The notes under the pieces were generated by a model. That model had not been told where the DNA came from. It saw nothing but the letters and a program-made list of their open reading frames with translations, and did not search any database. A program made the position numbers and the translations under genes. A stretch of 64,000 bases of DNA from an uncultured Bacteroidales bacterium (GTDB lineage Bacteria; Bacteroidota; Bacteroidia; Bacteroidales; FEN-979): the NCBI GenBank assembly GCA_903903985.1, contig CAIVAT010000095.1, positions 17,270 through 81,269 on the forward strand, read 5' to 3'. The first letter of the stretch is position 1. Each line of letters starts with the position of its first letter. Below, in pieces: positions 17,064-25,084 of the stretch.

Positions 17064-17087
17064 TTAAAAAACCCGGGCATTAGCCCG
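17064..17087 (-). terminator. rho-independent terminator after the histidine kinase
   Basis: Read on the minus strand: CGGGC-TAAT-GCCCG hairpin, two more G residues, then six T residues. It lies 131 bp past the kinase stop and before the response regulator, so it would separate the two transcripts. Confidence 0.6.
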
Positions 17088-17217
17088 AAACAAATTTATT
17101 AAAACCTTACTTATACAATCATCCTGCAATTCAAATTTTTTCCCGGAGTCTTTTTGTCATTCATCCATGGATGATCCTCCTATCAGAAAATTTCGAACGG
17201 AAAACCGGTGTGGCCGT

Positions 17218-18576
17218 TCACAGTTCTTTCCGTATGCTCACCTCTGTTTTCCCTTTCCTGTTGATAAACCGTATTTTTGCATCGACAAGGTTCACGCGCT
17301 GGATGATGTTGCCGACACCCATCCCCGACGACCTGCTGTTGATCTCGGCGACATTGTATCCTTTCCCGTTATCGGTATAATGGAGCGTCAAAAGTCCTTT
17401 TGCATAATTGAGTTTCACGCTGGCATTGGTGGCACCGGCATGTTTGATGGTGTTGTTGATCAGTTCGCAAACAATCCTGTATAAATGCAATTCCATCTGT
17501 TTCGGGAAACGATGGCCTTTCAGATTTGATTTGAGGCTGATTTCAAAAACTCCCTCGTGCTGCATGGTGTTGATGAACGAATTCAACGCTGCCTCCAGTC
17601 CAAAATTTTCTATCAGGCGAGGAGTCAGGTTGTTGGCGACGATCCTCATCTTGGCGATGGCCTCTGCCAGTTGTTTGTTGCAGATGTCAAGCATTTCCCT
17701 GTTTTTCTCAGGGGTTTTGGCATTTTCAAGCAATCCCAGGTGCAATTTGATGCTGGACAGGATCGGGCCAAGATCATCGTGAAGATCTGCCGCAAAGTGC
17801 TTCCGGTCTTTTTCTTCAGTCTCGATGACGCGGCTCAGCACATATTTCTCCAGGTGTTTTCTTTCGGTGATGTCGATCAGGATGGTCATCACTGCATCCT
17901 GGCCCTTATATTTGATTTTACTGTTTCTCAGCAAAAAATTCTTGATCACCACTTTCCGGTTTTCAGTTCTGATTTCAAATTCTTCTTCCTCAACAAACGA
18001 ATCCCCGGTAAGGTTTTTGAAAACAGCATTGTTTTTCGAATCGGCAGGATCAGTCAGGAGATCTGCCACATTTTTACCGATGATTTCATCTTTGCTGAAT
18101 CCTGTGATTCCCAGGATCAGATCATTTGCAAACACCACGTTCCCGTTGATATGGATCAGGATCGGGTTCGGGAGTTGATTGACCAGGGTCCGGTATAGCG
18201 CTTCACTTTCACGCAGCGACTCTTCCACCCGTTTATGTTCGGTGAGGTCCTTGAGCGTGAAAACCTCCAGCAAACGTTCCTTGTAATTTGCCGTGAGAAC
18301 GGAAACAAGGAATGGGTTGACGGTCCCTTCAGCCGTGAGAATCTGGATTTCCTTATTATTGGCACTTCCAGGCTTTCCCTTGAAAATGATGCTGAGTTCG
18401 GGAGGGAAAACTCGATCAATATGCAGTCCCGCAACATCCGTGAACGGTATCGCCATCAGGCTGCAAAAAGCCTGGTTTGCCAGAACAAAACATCGCTCTT
18501 TATCCAAAGAAAATATTGGATTCGGGATAGAATTAAAAACCTCGGGCATCAACCCTGATTTCGTGAAAGCCTTCAT
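17218..18576 (-). CDS. PAS-PAS sensor histidine kinase, HisKA_3 type
   Basis: 452 residues, no transmembrane helix, so a cytoplasmic sensor. Two PAS domains (about 10-110 and 125-240; the second begins LVNQLPNPILIH and ends ILIDITERK). A HisKA_3 dimerisation/phosphotransfer helix has His266 in AADLHDDLGP. The HATPase domain (about 355-450) has the N-box segment ELINNTIKHAGA and the glycine motif DNGKGY. HisKA_3 kinases pair with NarL-type regulators, and one is encoded just downstream at 16330-16971. On the minus strand a TACCTTTC (18611-18618) about 35 bp before the start may be its -7 element. The candidate operator at 18670-18696 is close enough to affect it too. Confidence 0.92.
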   Translation of the reverse strand: MKAFTKSGLMPEVFNSIPNPIFSLDKERCFVLANQAFCSLMAIPFTDVAGLHIDRVFPPELSIIFKGKPGSANNKEIQILTAEGTVNPFLVSVLTANYKERLLEVFTLKDLTEHKRVEESLRESEALYRTLVNQLPNPILIHINGNVVFANDLILGITGFSKDEIIGKNVADLLTDPADSKNNAVFKNLTGDSFVEEEEFEIRTENRKVVIKNFLLRNSKIKYKGQDAVMTILIDITERKHLEKYVLSRVIETEEKDRKHFAADLHDDLGPILSSIKLHLGLLENAKTPEKNREMLDICNKQLAEAIAKMRIVANNLTPRLIENFGLEAALNSFINTMQHEGVFEISLKSNLKGHRFPKQMELHLYRIVCELINNTIKHAGATNASVKLNYAKGLLTLHYTDNGKGYNVAEINSRSSGMGVGNIIQRVNLVDAKIRFINRKGKTEVSIRKEL

Positions 18577-18669
18577 TGGTTGAAAAAATTAGTTGATTTG
18601 ATATGTGTCAGAAAGGTACATAAAAAAAGGGTTTCAGAAAAATACCAGTATATTTTTCTTTGCAAACCA

Positions 18670-18696
18670 CGTATAAATACGCTCGAAAACCACGTG
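18670..18696 (+). promoter_or_regulatory. candidate bipartite operator upstream of the second paralogue
   Basis: Palindrome CGTATAAATACG (18670-18681), 9 bp, then CACGTG (18691-18696, extended to CCACGTGG). It differs from the site at 15704-15730 by one base in the 12-mer, with identical spacing. It lies in the 247-bp divergent gap between the kinase and the second paralogue and could act on both. Its distance to the TTGAAC box is 22 bp longer than in the first copy, about two helical turns. Confidence 0.6.
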
Positions 18697-18750
18697 GTCC
18701 TGCCTGGCAATTCACGTTGATATTACTATGTAAATCAGGCATTTCAGCGC

Positions 18751-18783
18751 TTGAACCGGCACTCCCGCCGGGTGTATCTTTAC
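18751..18783 (+). promoter_or_regulatory. promoter of the second small exported paralogue
   Basis: TTGAAC (18751-18756) and TATCTTTAC (18775-18783) have the same 24-bp start-to-start distance as the boxes at 15763-15795. The flanking sequence is also conserved, including GGCATTTC just upstream and TTTACATCAT at the 3' side. The start codon at 18824 is 49 bp from the -7 element, against 51 bp in the first copy. Confidence 0.55.
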
Positions 18784-18823
18784 ATCATAGAAATCAATCA
18801 CTAACCAAAAAAAAACCAAAGCC

Positions 18824-19267
18824 ATGAAAACAACAAAATTAATCTTCGCTCTCAGTCTTGCACTGATCTTTGTCACAGGGTTCAACAGTAGTTTTGCCCA
18901 AAGTAATTCAAGAACCGACATCCCGGGGATAACCACCGCAAAAAAGGTTATCTACCAGGTCAGGATTGAAAACCTGAGTTACCTGAGCAGCGTCAAAGCA
19001 AAATACCTGGTCATGATAACCGATGAAAACGGCCGTCAGATCGGAAATCCTCAATCCTTCCGCCCGGGATTGACCGACTATACTTTTCTTGAAACCGGCA
19101 CCGTGCGTGGCACAAGGGTTGCAAGGCTGGTAAAATTCCCACTCGAGGCAAGTTCCTACGACATTCCTCCATGCTCGCAGACCGGAGTTTTTAAAGGTGG
19201 CAGCACTTACATATTCAAGATCAATGCCATTCCTGTAGCAACTGACACCGGAAGCGACAATCATTGA
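18824..19267 (+). CDS. small exported protein, paralogue of 15838-16269
   Basis: 147 residues. A signal peptide (about 1-26, ending SSFAQ) is followed by a beta-rich domain of about 115 residues. It matches the first paralogue in order and spacing: YQVRIEN...YLVMITDENG...RPGLTDYTFLETG...GTRVARLVKF, then a C-terminal segment with TYIFKI. No enzymatic motif; function unknown. It is transcribed divergently from the histidine kinase and ended by a strong terminator. With its paralogue it brackets the two-component system, so both may be outputs of that system. Confidence 0.75.
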   Translation: MKTTKLIFALSLALIFVTGFNSSFAQSNSRTDIPGITTAKKVIYQVRIENLSYLSSVKAKYLVMITDENGRQIGNPQSFRPGLTDYTFLETGTVRGTRVARLVKFPLEASSYDIPPCSQTGVFKGGSTYIFKINAIPVATDTGSDNH

Positions 19268-19298
19268 TCTTCCAGACAATTAAAGACAACCGTTTGAA

Positions 19299-19335
19299 AC
19301 GCCGTCCCCGGAAAACCGGGACGGCGTTTTTTTTT
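19299..19335 (+). terminator. rho-independent terminator after the second paralogue
   Basis: ACGCCGTCCC(C)GG stem pairs with CCGGGACGGCGT (one bulged C), loop AAAA, followed by a run of T residues. Confidence 0.88.
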
Positions 19336-19353
19336 GTCTCCCAAAGAGGCTGC

Positions 19354-20787
19354 CTATGGCTCTATCCAGAGCACCGAATTGTTGGTGCCGTATTCATTGT
19401 TTTCCCAAAGATTGTTGGCGGGGTCTACCATCCATTTTCCGTCAACGATAAATTTATAGGTGTGTTTCCCGGGTGCAAGAAAGACGGGGAACCACCAGGA
19501 TCCCTGATGGAATTCCATCCGGGAACCATCGGTGCTCCAGTTGTTGAAGCTTCCTGTCACGATCACTTTACCGGCATCGGGATACTGATCCAGCCTGAAC
19601 CAGTAGTTGGGCTTCACCGACAGGTATGAATTGCCCGATCCCGTCTTGTAGGTGTTGGATGGGTCGGTGATCCACTTCCCGTCGACGATGAATTTATATT
19701 CGTAATTTCCGGGAGCCAGCACATAGGGCAACTGCCAGCCATCGCTGGTTTTGTCCATGGCCAGTTCCTCTTGGTTCCACGCATTAAAATTCCCGCTGAC
19801 GATCACCTTCTTTGCATTTGAATATCCTTTCAGTGTAAAAAAAAGCGTATCGCCAATCCCCATGAAGGAATTCCTGTTGCCTTTGCCATCGGGCCTGGTT
19901 ACTTTATTGGCAGGGTCGGTCATCCAGGTTCCGTCGACGATGAACTTGTAGGCATGCGTTCCCTCCCTCAGGTAGAGCGGCAGTACCCAGTTTCCCTGGA
20001 ACCGGATCATCCTGAGTTCCGATTCATTCCACTGGTTGAAACTGCCAGTCACCAGCACCTTGTGTGCGTCGGGAACCCCGCTTAAAACGAATTTGTAGTT
20101 GTAGCAGAAAAAAATATTGTTGTACCCGTGATACGTGTCGTTTTCACGAAGTTTATTGTACGAGTCGTTGGTCCATTTCCCGTCGATGATGAACTTGTAT
20201 GAATACTTGCCCGGTTTCAGGTTCATAGATACCGTCCATCCGGAATCACAGGGCTGCATAGGGGTTTGAAGGGTGCTCCAGGCGTTGAATGACCCGGAAA
20301 TAAAGACTTTTTTTGCATTTTTCTGTCCCGGAAGGAAAAACCGCAAACGGCCACCTGACTGGACCAGGATGTTGCGGGTAAACCGGTTCACCCCATAGCT
20401 TACGGACTCCCGTTCAGCAATGGATGAGCGTTTTATCCATTGATCATCCAGCAGGAATATTTTTTCCGTCGTTTCCTCCCTGGATTCATCCTTGCCGGCT
20501 TCCATGGAAAGTTCAAAACGGTGAAGGTCAATCTTAAGGGTTTTCCATACCTTTCCGTTTGAAGTGATCACTGGCTTTAAGGCATAAGCATCTGAAACCA
20601 GGGCGCTGTCGAGCCCGAACAGGCGGGCCACCTCCGTGCGTTGCGGGGCGCTCCAACGCAGATCAAGCGTAAAGATGAGGCGGCCATCTTCAACATGGCA
20701 GACTTTCTTCAAATCAACCTGCACCTGTGCAGCAGCAGTTGAAATGAACAGGATAAACGTCGCCATCCAGGCACACCAGGTTCTCAT
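19354..20787 (-). CDS. exported protein with four tandem glycogen-binding-like (CBM48/AMPK-type) modules
   Basis: 477 residues. A signal peptide (about 1-20) and an N-terminal region of about 125 residues with no recognised domain come first. Four repeats follow at about 148-227, 231-311, 315-391 and 396-475. Each has the CBM48/AMPK-beta pattern: KVxVTGSFNxW, a middle tryptophan, xPGxYxYKFIVDGKW, then DPxN. These modules bind alpha-glucans in known proteins, but no catalytic domain is present. The ATG (20785-20787) overlaps the TGA of the upstream aspartyl protease, so the two are translationally coupled. An extracytoplasmic glucan- or surface-binding role is inferred only. Confidence 0.85.
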   Translation of the reverse strand: MRTWCAWMATFILFISTAAAQVQVDLKKVCHVEDGRLIFTLDLRWSAPQRTEVARLFGLDSALVSDAYALKPVITSNGKVWKTLKIDLHRFELSMEAGKDESREETTEKIFLLDDQWIKRSSIAERESVSYGVNRFTRNILVQSGGRLRFFLPGQKNAKKVFISGSFNAWSTLQTPMQPCDSGWTVSMNLKPGKYSYKFIIDGKWTNDSYNKLRENDTYHGYNNIFFCYNYKFVLSGVPDAHKVLVTGSFNQWNESELRMIRFQGNWVLPLYLREGTHAYKFIVDGTWMTDPANKVTRPDGKGNRNSFMGIGDTLFFTLKGYSNAKKVIVSGNFNAWNQEELAMDKTSDGWQLPYVLAPGNYEYKFIVDGKWITDPSNTYKTGSGNSYLSVKPNYWFRLDQYPDAGKVIVTGSFNNWSTDGSRMEFHQGSWWFPVFLAPGKHTYKFIVDGKWMVDPANNLWENNEYGTNNSVLWIEP

Positions 20788-21797
20788 TTATTCTCCTCCG
20801 GTTTCAGGCAGATCCCCATCTCTTTTTTTACTAAATTAATGTAAATTTTACCTTTTGCAAAAAAGTCGTACCCCAGCATGCCGTCGATGGGGCATCCATA
20901 TTTCCTCGACATGGCGGTGAGGCTGCACAGGATCGTTTCCATCGGGACCATTTGCCGGTTGCCCATTGAAAATTCATTGAGGGTGCCGAACAGGACCTCT
21001 CCCCTGTCCTGGCCAACGCCATTGAGGCCTGAACGCCTTGTAATGGTGACCGTTCCCAGCACATTTTTATGGGCGGTGATGCTCAGCACATTGGATTCGG
21101 CGCCGGTATCGAGGCAAAAATCGAGAACTTTGCCTCCAATTGTTGCCTTGACAAACATAATGCTGTGAAATTCACCGATTTTCTGGATGATATCATATTT
21201 CACTACCGGGGAAGGTGGGCCAAGGCGGTTTCCGGTCCTGTCCAACCTGAAGATCTGCAGCTCATTGTTGCGGAGATCGATCACCATTTCGAGATTTTTC
21301 AGCAGGCTCATGCCGAACAATCCCAGGATCTTGACTCCCCTGCGGTTTTCGAGATGCCCCAGCGGGGTGACATCGGCCGGCATGTTCGTATAAACCAGGT
21401 CGCTGATCAGCAGCCGTTTTACATTGATGCGTTCGACAGAGGCCGTGGAACCAGTCACACCGCCGGCTTCCTCATCATCCACCGCGATGGCATTCCGGAA
21501 ATAGGTTTGGTTGAGCACCAGTCCTGATGCGCCGGTATCGAGGATGAAATTGCCGATCATGTTGTCGATGGTACCTTCGAGTAAAAACAGGCGTCCCGCG
21601 CGTTTAAGCGGGATCGTTACGCCAACGGTGTTCCCCTGGAGATCATTGATGGGCTTGCCGGAGATCGAAACACATTCCAGCATCCCGGGAACCAGGTAAC
21701 CCGGTGCCGGTTTTGCCGAAATTCGTGCGGGACACATCAGCAGCGACATCACCAACAGGAACAATATCAAGCAATGGGAACCTTGCCGGCTGATCAT
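20784..21797 (-). CDS. exported two-lobed aspartyl protease
   Basis: 337 residues with an N-terminal signal peptide. It carries two retropepsin-type active-site motifs, DTGAS (Asp87, in FILDTGASGL) and DTGAE (Asp230, in FCLDTGAESN), so one chain could form a complete pepsin-like active site. Both lobes have the hydrophobic-Gly motif after the active site (KILGLFG and CPIDGMLGYDFF). No PDZ domain, unlike many bacterial relatives. A TACCTTGC on the minus strand (21820-21827), 23 bp before the start, is a possible -7 element. It is first gene of a coupled pair with the glycogen-binding-like protein (4-bp overlap). Substrate unknown. Confidence 0.82.
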   Translation of the reverse strand: MISRQGSHCLILFLLVMSLLMCPARISAKPAPGYLVPGMLECVSISGKPINDLQGNTVGVTIPLKRAGRLFLLEGTIDNMIGNFILDTGASGLVLNQTYFRNAIAVDDEEAGGVTGSTASVERINVKRLLISDLVYTNMPADVTPLGHLENRRGVKILGLFGMSLLKNLEMVIDLRNNELQIFRLDRTGNRLGPPSPVVKYDIIQKIGEFHSIMFVKATIGGKVLDFCLDTGAESNVLSITAHKNVLGTVTITRRSGLNGVGQDRGEVLFGTLNEFSMGNRQMVPMETILCSLTAMSRKYGCPIDGMLGYDFFAKGKIYINLVKKEMGICLKPEENK

Positions 21798-21868
21798 AAA
21801 AACTGTCTTGAAGGAAGATGCAAGGTAGTGAAAATATCTTTATGGATGGTCCCGTCAACGATCACCCG

Positions 21869-22780
21869 TTATTTCAACACTACCTTTTCTGTTGCTGCGA
21901 TCCTGTTCCCATCAGTTACCCGGACAAGGTAAATGCCCGCAGGGAAAGGGCTAACATCCATCTCAGCTTTCTCTTTGCCAGGCGGAAGGACAATTTTGGC
22001 GCATTGCTGGCCGCAGAAATTGATCAGTTTGATCTCCATCTCCATAGGGTTGAAAGGGAATTCAACGGTAAGTTTATCGGCGGCGGGGTTGGGCCCAATA
22101 TGGATGTGAGGTTTTGAAAATTCAGGAGTAGATACAAATTGATAAAAACAACTCCCCCCCCAAATAGAAATCCCATTGTCCTTTACACATATGATACCTG
22201 AGTTAAAACCATACCCTATGACGATAGGGTCATAAAGACCCTGACAACCTCCAATACTTTCAATATAATTCAAAATACAATTAGCGTCAAAACAGAAAAT
22301 TTTCCTTATCTCTCCGTTGAGTAAAATAATATCGGAAACGGAATATACTACATACAAGCCGCCTTGAGTGGCATATGCTGAATGAAAAGTATCTCCAGGA
22401 GATAGTGAAAAATCGTACAAAAGCTGTTCCTGCGGTTCGTAGTTCACATCATAGATAAATACCTTTCTTGCAAGGGTGTCTTCTCTAAGGAAGGCTCTCC
22501 TGTATGGAATCGTGTCAACTACATAGGGGGCGCATATACTGCCACCCGGACCCGGAGTACCAAGAAACGGATATTCATTCTGAAACCGGTAATAATGACC
22601 ATCAATGAGGCTGTCTCCCTGGATAAATTCGGTTCGTCCCACATACATATAACAAGGTGCCGGTGAAACAGTATAAGCAACATCCCAGTAGGTATTCGAA
22701 CGGATGAGCGGGTGGTATACCTGGCCGGAAAGCATGGTTGCCAGGCACATGAAATAAATGTAAAAAGTAAGTTTTTTCAT
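21869..22780 (-). CDS. T9SS-secreted protein of unknown function (copy 1 of a tandem pair)
   Basis: 303 residues from the ATG at 22780, where the signal peptide MKKLTFYIYFMCL begins; the longer frame to 22822 is not needed. A domain of about 200 residues, unnamed, starts YHPLIRSNTYWDV and carries YVVDTIPYRRAFLREDTLARK and IESIGGCQGLYDP. It is followed by a T9SS type A sorting domain (about 225-303, IGPNPAADKLTVEF to GIYLVRV). The product should be secreted or surface-attached through the type IX system. The gene downstream of it in the window (22903-23850) is a clear paralogue. Confidence 0.82.
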   Translation of the reverse strand: MKKLTFYIYFMCLATMLSGQVYHPLIRSNTYWDVAYTVSPAPCYMYVGRTEFIQGDSLIDGHYYRFQNEYPFLGTPGPGGSICAPYVVDTIPYRRAFLREDTLARKVFIYDVNYEPQEQLLYDFSLSPGDTFHSAYATQGGLYVVYSVSDIILLNGEIRKIFCFDANCILNYIESIGGCQGLYDPIVIGYGFNSGIICVKDNGISIWGGSCFYQFVSTPEFSKPHIHIGPNPAADKLTVEFPFNPMEMEIKLINFCGQQCAKIVLPPGKEKAEMDVSPFPAGIYLVRVTDGNRIAATEKVVLK

Positions 22781-22816
22781 TGTGGGGCTGATTTGTTGTG
22801 AAAAGATAAAGCGTTT

Positions 22817-22883
22817 CCCCATATATTTGGGGCTAAAGCCCGGGAATTAAGAGCCTTGTACACCCCCGGCCTAAAGGCCGGGG
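22817..22883. repeat. pair of REP-like hairpins between the T9SS paralogues
   Basis: GGGC-TAAA-GCCC (22830-22841) and a perfect 8-bp stem CCCCGGCC-TAAA-GGCCGGGG (22864-22883) share the loop TAAA. A third weaker hairpin CCCC...GGGG spans 22817-22832. This is the arrangement of short extragenic palindromes. It could also stop transcription between the two genes. Confidence 0.7.
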
Positions 22884-22902
22884 TAATTCATCAAGACTTG
22901 GT

Positions 22903-23850
22903 TTACCTTATTACCACTATTTTTGCCTGCTGAACTGCCTTCCCACGGTTTTTAAGTGTTACAATGTAGACTCCCTGACTCAAATGATTGACCGGGATCA
23001 TTTTTTGGTCCTCTTTTATCGTGAGCGGGATACTGTTTAAGGTTTTTCCCATGATATCCGTGATTTCGATACAGCACCCTGCTGCAATTTCGCTGAGGCG
23101 GTACTTTACTACAACCTCCGTTTTTGCCGGGTTGGGTGAAACAGATAAGAACCCGTTGGTTTTATTTTCGGGAATTCCGACAAATTGATAGTTGCAATCT
23201 GAACCCCATAGGTTTATTCCGTTTTCGCGGATACAAAAATATCCTCCCCGATCATTAAAGGAAAAAATAATGGAATTAAAAAGACCCTGCGAACCTCCAA
23301 TACCTTCAATATAATTTTCTACATCGCCCATGTTGTTAAACGAATATTTTTTTCGGACCTCACCATTATTCAGTATGACATCAGCAATGGAGGTAACAAC
23401 GAGCGTTCTGTTTCCGTTGTATAATGAATTTAATGTGTCACCAACAATTATGGTGAAATCATATAATAGCTGATCAGGGGGGTCAAATCCTTCTGTATAG
23501 AAATATACTTTCTTTGCAATCGTATCCTCACGTATGTAAACACTTGTTGAATGAGATATTGTATCAACAACAAACGGAGGACAATAAGGGCCAGGTTGAA
23601 TAACTTGTATAAATGTAAATTGTCTCGATTTTGTATAAGATATTCCACCAATAATCGTATCGTCACTGGTGAAAAAAATTCTATCAACATATTCATAGCA
23701 AAAAATCGGGTCCATGTGATAGTCATCCCAATAGGTATTTGTCCGGATCAACTTATGATACGCCTGTGCCCGCACAAATCCCGGGAACATACCCGCCAGG
23801 CAGATCCCGGACAGGACGAACAGTGCAAACGGAATTGTTTTTATTTTCAT
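22903..23850 (-). CDS. T9SS-secreted protein of unknown function (copy 2 of a tandem pair)
   Basis: 315 residues from the ATG at 23850; a GTG three codons upstream is the alternative. Signal peptide, then an unnamed domain with YHKLIRTNTYWDD, PPFVVDTI, REDTIAKKVYFY and YIEGIGGSQGLF in the same order as in its neighbour, and a T9SS type A C-terminal domain (SVSPNPAKTEVVVKY ... GVYIVTLKN). The two genes are a tandem duplication that has diverged considerably, since identity is confined to motif blocks. Probably secreted and surface-exposed. No known catalytic residues seen. Confidence 0.82.
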   Translation of the reverse strand: MKIKTIPFALFVLSGICLAGMFPGFVRAQAYHKLIRTNTYWDDYHMDPIFCYEYVDRIFFTSDDTIIGGISYTKSRQFTFIQVIQPGPYCPPFVVDTISHSTSVYIREDTIAKKVYFYTEGFDPPDQLLYDFTIIVGDTLNSLYNGNRTLVVTSIADVILNNGEVRKKYSFNNMGDVENYIEGIGGSQGLFNSIIFSFNDRGGYFCIRENGINLWGSDCNYQFVGIPENKTNGFLSVSPNPAKTEVVVKYRLSEIAAGCCIEITDIMGKTLNSIPLTIKEDQKMIPVNHLSQGVYIVTLKNRGKAVQQAKIVVIR

Positions 23851-24254
23851 GGGGTTCACTGGCAGAAGTCTATCAAATATAGGGATTTTTCCTTGAAATT
23901 ATTTTTATTTTGAAAAATGGGTGGAGGGTGGTCAATGCAAATGCCGAAGGCATGACAACATCATGTCACCACTTCACGGTTCATGAAACTTTGCAGCTTT
24001 TAATTCTATAAAAACAAAGGGCCATCGGGTTTAAAAAATTCAACCCTTGATGGACATAATTTAATTATCCTGCTTCTGAAATTTGATCAATTACCAAACT
24101 ATTCCATAGAGATGCTTTACAGCCATGCGGGGGCGGATGATTTTTTAAGGGTTTTCCCACAGAGATAAAACATTGGCGTTTATTAAGCCCGAAGGGCTGA
24201 TATGATTATAATAAAAATCCATTCATGCGGCCAATGAACCCCGGAGGGGTGATA
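23851..24254. other. 404-bp intergenic region with REP hairpins, no gene seen
   Basis: Upstream region of the second T9SS paralogue and downstream region of the transposase. Apart from the REP hairpins at 23941-23953, 24186-24198 and 24238-24250 I see no coding frame or strong promoter. Confidence 0.5.
23941..23953 (+). repeat. solo REP-type hairpin near the transposase
   Basis: ATGCC-GAA-GGCAT followed by TGACA. It has the same loop GAA and a similar 3' tail as the outer REP copies around the transposase gene. Confidence 0.6.
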
Positions 24255-24799
24255 TTATTCTTCATTCCAATCGAATAAATATTTTCCGTCATATTCAATT
24301 TCAAATTTCCGGAGAAGCTCCAGATATTCCTCCTTAAATGTTTTCTTCCGGTGATGTTCTTCCTGATTTGCAATATATTGAAATACCTTTTCTATCTGGG
24401 AATGTGCATAGGAAAAAGCTCCGAAACCCGCTTGCCACGAAAAGTTTCCCCGGACAAATTGTTGCTCGTTGATGAAATTCGTTGTATTGTTCTTAACATC
24501 CCTGACCAAATCTGACAATGCAATTGAAGGTTTTAATCCAACAAACAAATGGACATGGTTTGTAACGCCATTCACAATGATCGGCTTTTGGCTTTTACCT
24601 TTGATAATCCCGCACATGTATTTAAAAACCTCGTTGCGCCAGGGGTTTTGTAATAAGGCTTCCCTGCCTTTTACGGCAAATACAACCTGGATGTAGATTT
24701 GCGAATATGTTCCTGCCATGGCTTTTTTATTTCACCCCTTCGGGGTTTGGGTTATAATTAACTCCTTTATGTGTTATAATCCTGTCATCCCTTCGGGAT
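24186..24799. mobile_element. RAYT transposase gene bracketed by inverted REP pairs
   Basis: Left pair: AGCCC-GAA-GGGCT (24186-24198) and ACCCC-GGA-GGGGT (24238-24250). Right pair, in opposite orientation: ACCCC-TTC-GGGGT (24734-24746) and ATCCC-TTC-GGGAT (24787-24799). Reverse-complementing the outermost right copy gives a tail GACAGGATTATAAC that closely matches the left tail GATATGATTATAAT. The transposase stop codon is 4 bp from the left inner hairpin. This is the layout expected of a REP/RAYT unit. Confidence 0.75.
24255..24719 (-). CDS. REP-associated tyrosine transposase (IS200-like Y1 HUH family)
   Basis: 154 residues, the usual length for an IS200/RAYT-type single-domain transposase. 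The HUH motif is His55-Val-His57 in NHVHLFVGL, and the catalytic tyrosine is probably Tyr104 in FGAFSYAHS, upstream of QIEKVFQYIANQEEHH. These enzymes cut and join single-stranded DNA at hairpins. The gene is complete and its key residues are intact. Its flanking hairpins (loop GAA) are the likely substrates. No accompanying tnpB is present. Confidence 0.9.
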   Translation of the reverse strand: MAGTYSQIYIQVVFAVKGREALLQNPWRNEVFKYMCGIIKGKSQKPIIVNGVTNHVHLFVGLKPSIALSDLVRDVKNNTTNFINEQQFVRGNFSWQAGFGAFSYAHSQIEKVFQYIANQEEHHRKKTFKEEYLELLRKFEIEYDGKYLFDWNEE

Positions 24800-25084
24800 T
24801 GATCCTGCCTGAACACTTTTCTTCACATTTCCCGTGATGACCAAAAAATGGCATTTGAAGAACGCCGTTCAGTCTTCTGAAACCTCTCATCAATTATTGC
24901 TTAATAGGATAAATCACCAAAAGGTAATGCAACAAAATTGATTTTTTTTAATATCCCGGCTAAGGCCTGCTAAATTCCGGCCTCTCAAATAACGAATGAG
25001 TGGTCAATTGTCACCAGCCGTCACGCGTCAAGCGTCACCCATTTTTGCTTATCTTTGCACAATTTTTGGAATGACGAGGTAATT
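24720..25084. other. 365-bp intergenic region between the transposase and the radical SAM gene
   Basis: Holds the right-hand REP pair (24734-24799) and, at its right end, the promoter of the radical SAM gene. A short run of GTCAC/GTCAAGCGTCAC near 25011-25040 looks repetitive. No gene seen. Confidence 0.5.
25050..25057 (+). promoter_or_regulatory. -7 promoter element for the radical SAM gene
   Basis: TATCTTTG, continued by CAC, matches the Bacteroidota consensus TAnnTTTG and lies 27 bp before the ATG at 25085. The -33 box is not convincing. Confidence 0.5.

Noticed and set aside
17557..18198. 213-residue + strand ORF opposite the histidine kinase
   Set aside because: It lies entirely within the kinase gene on the other strand, which has full domain support. 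It shows no domain of its own.
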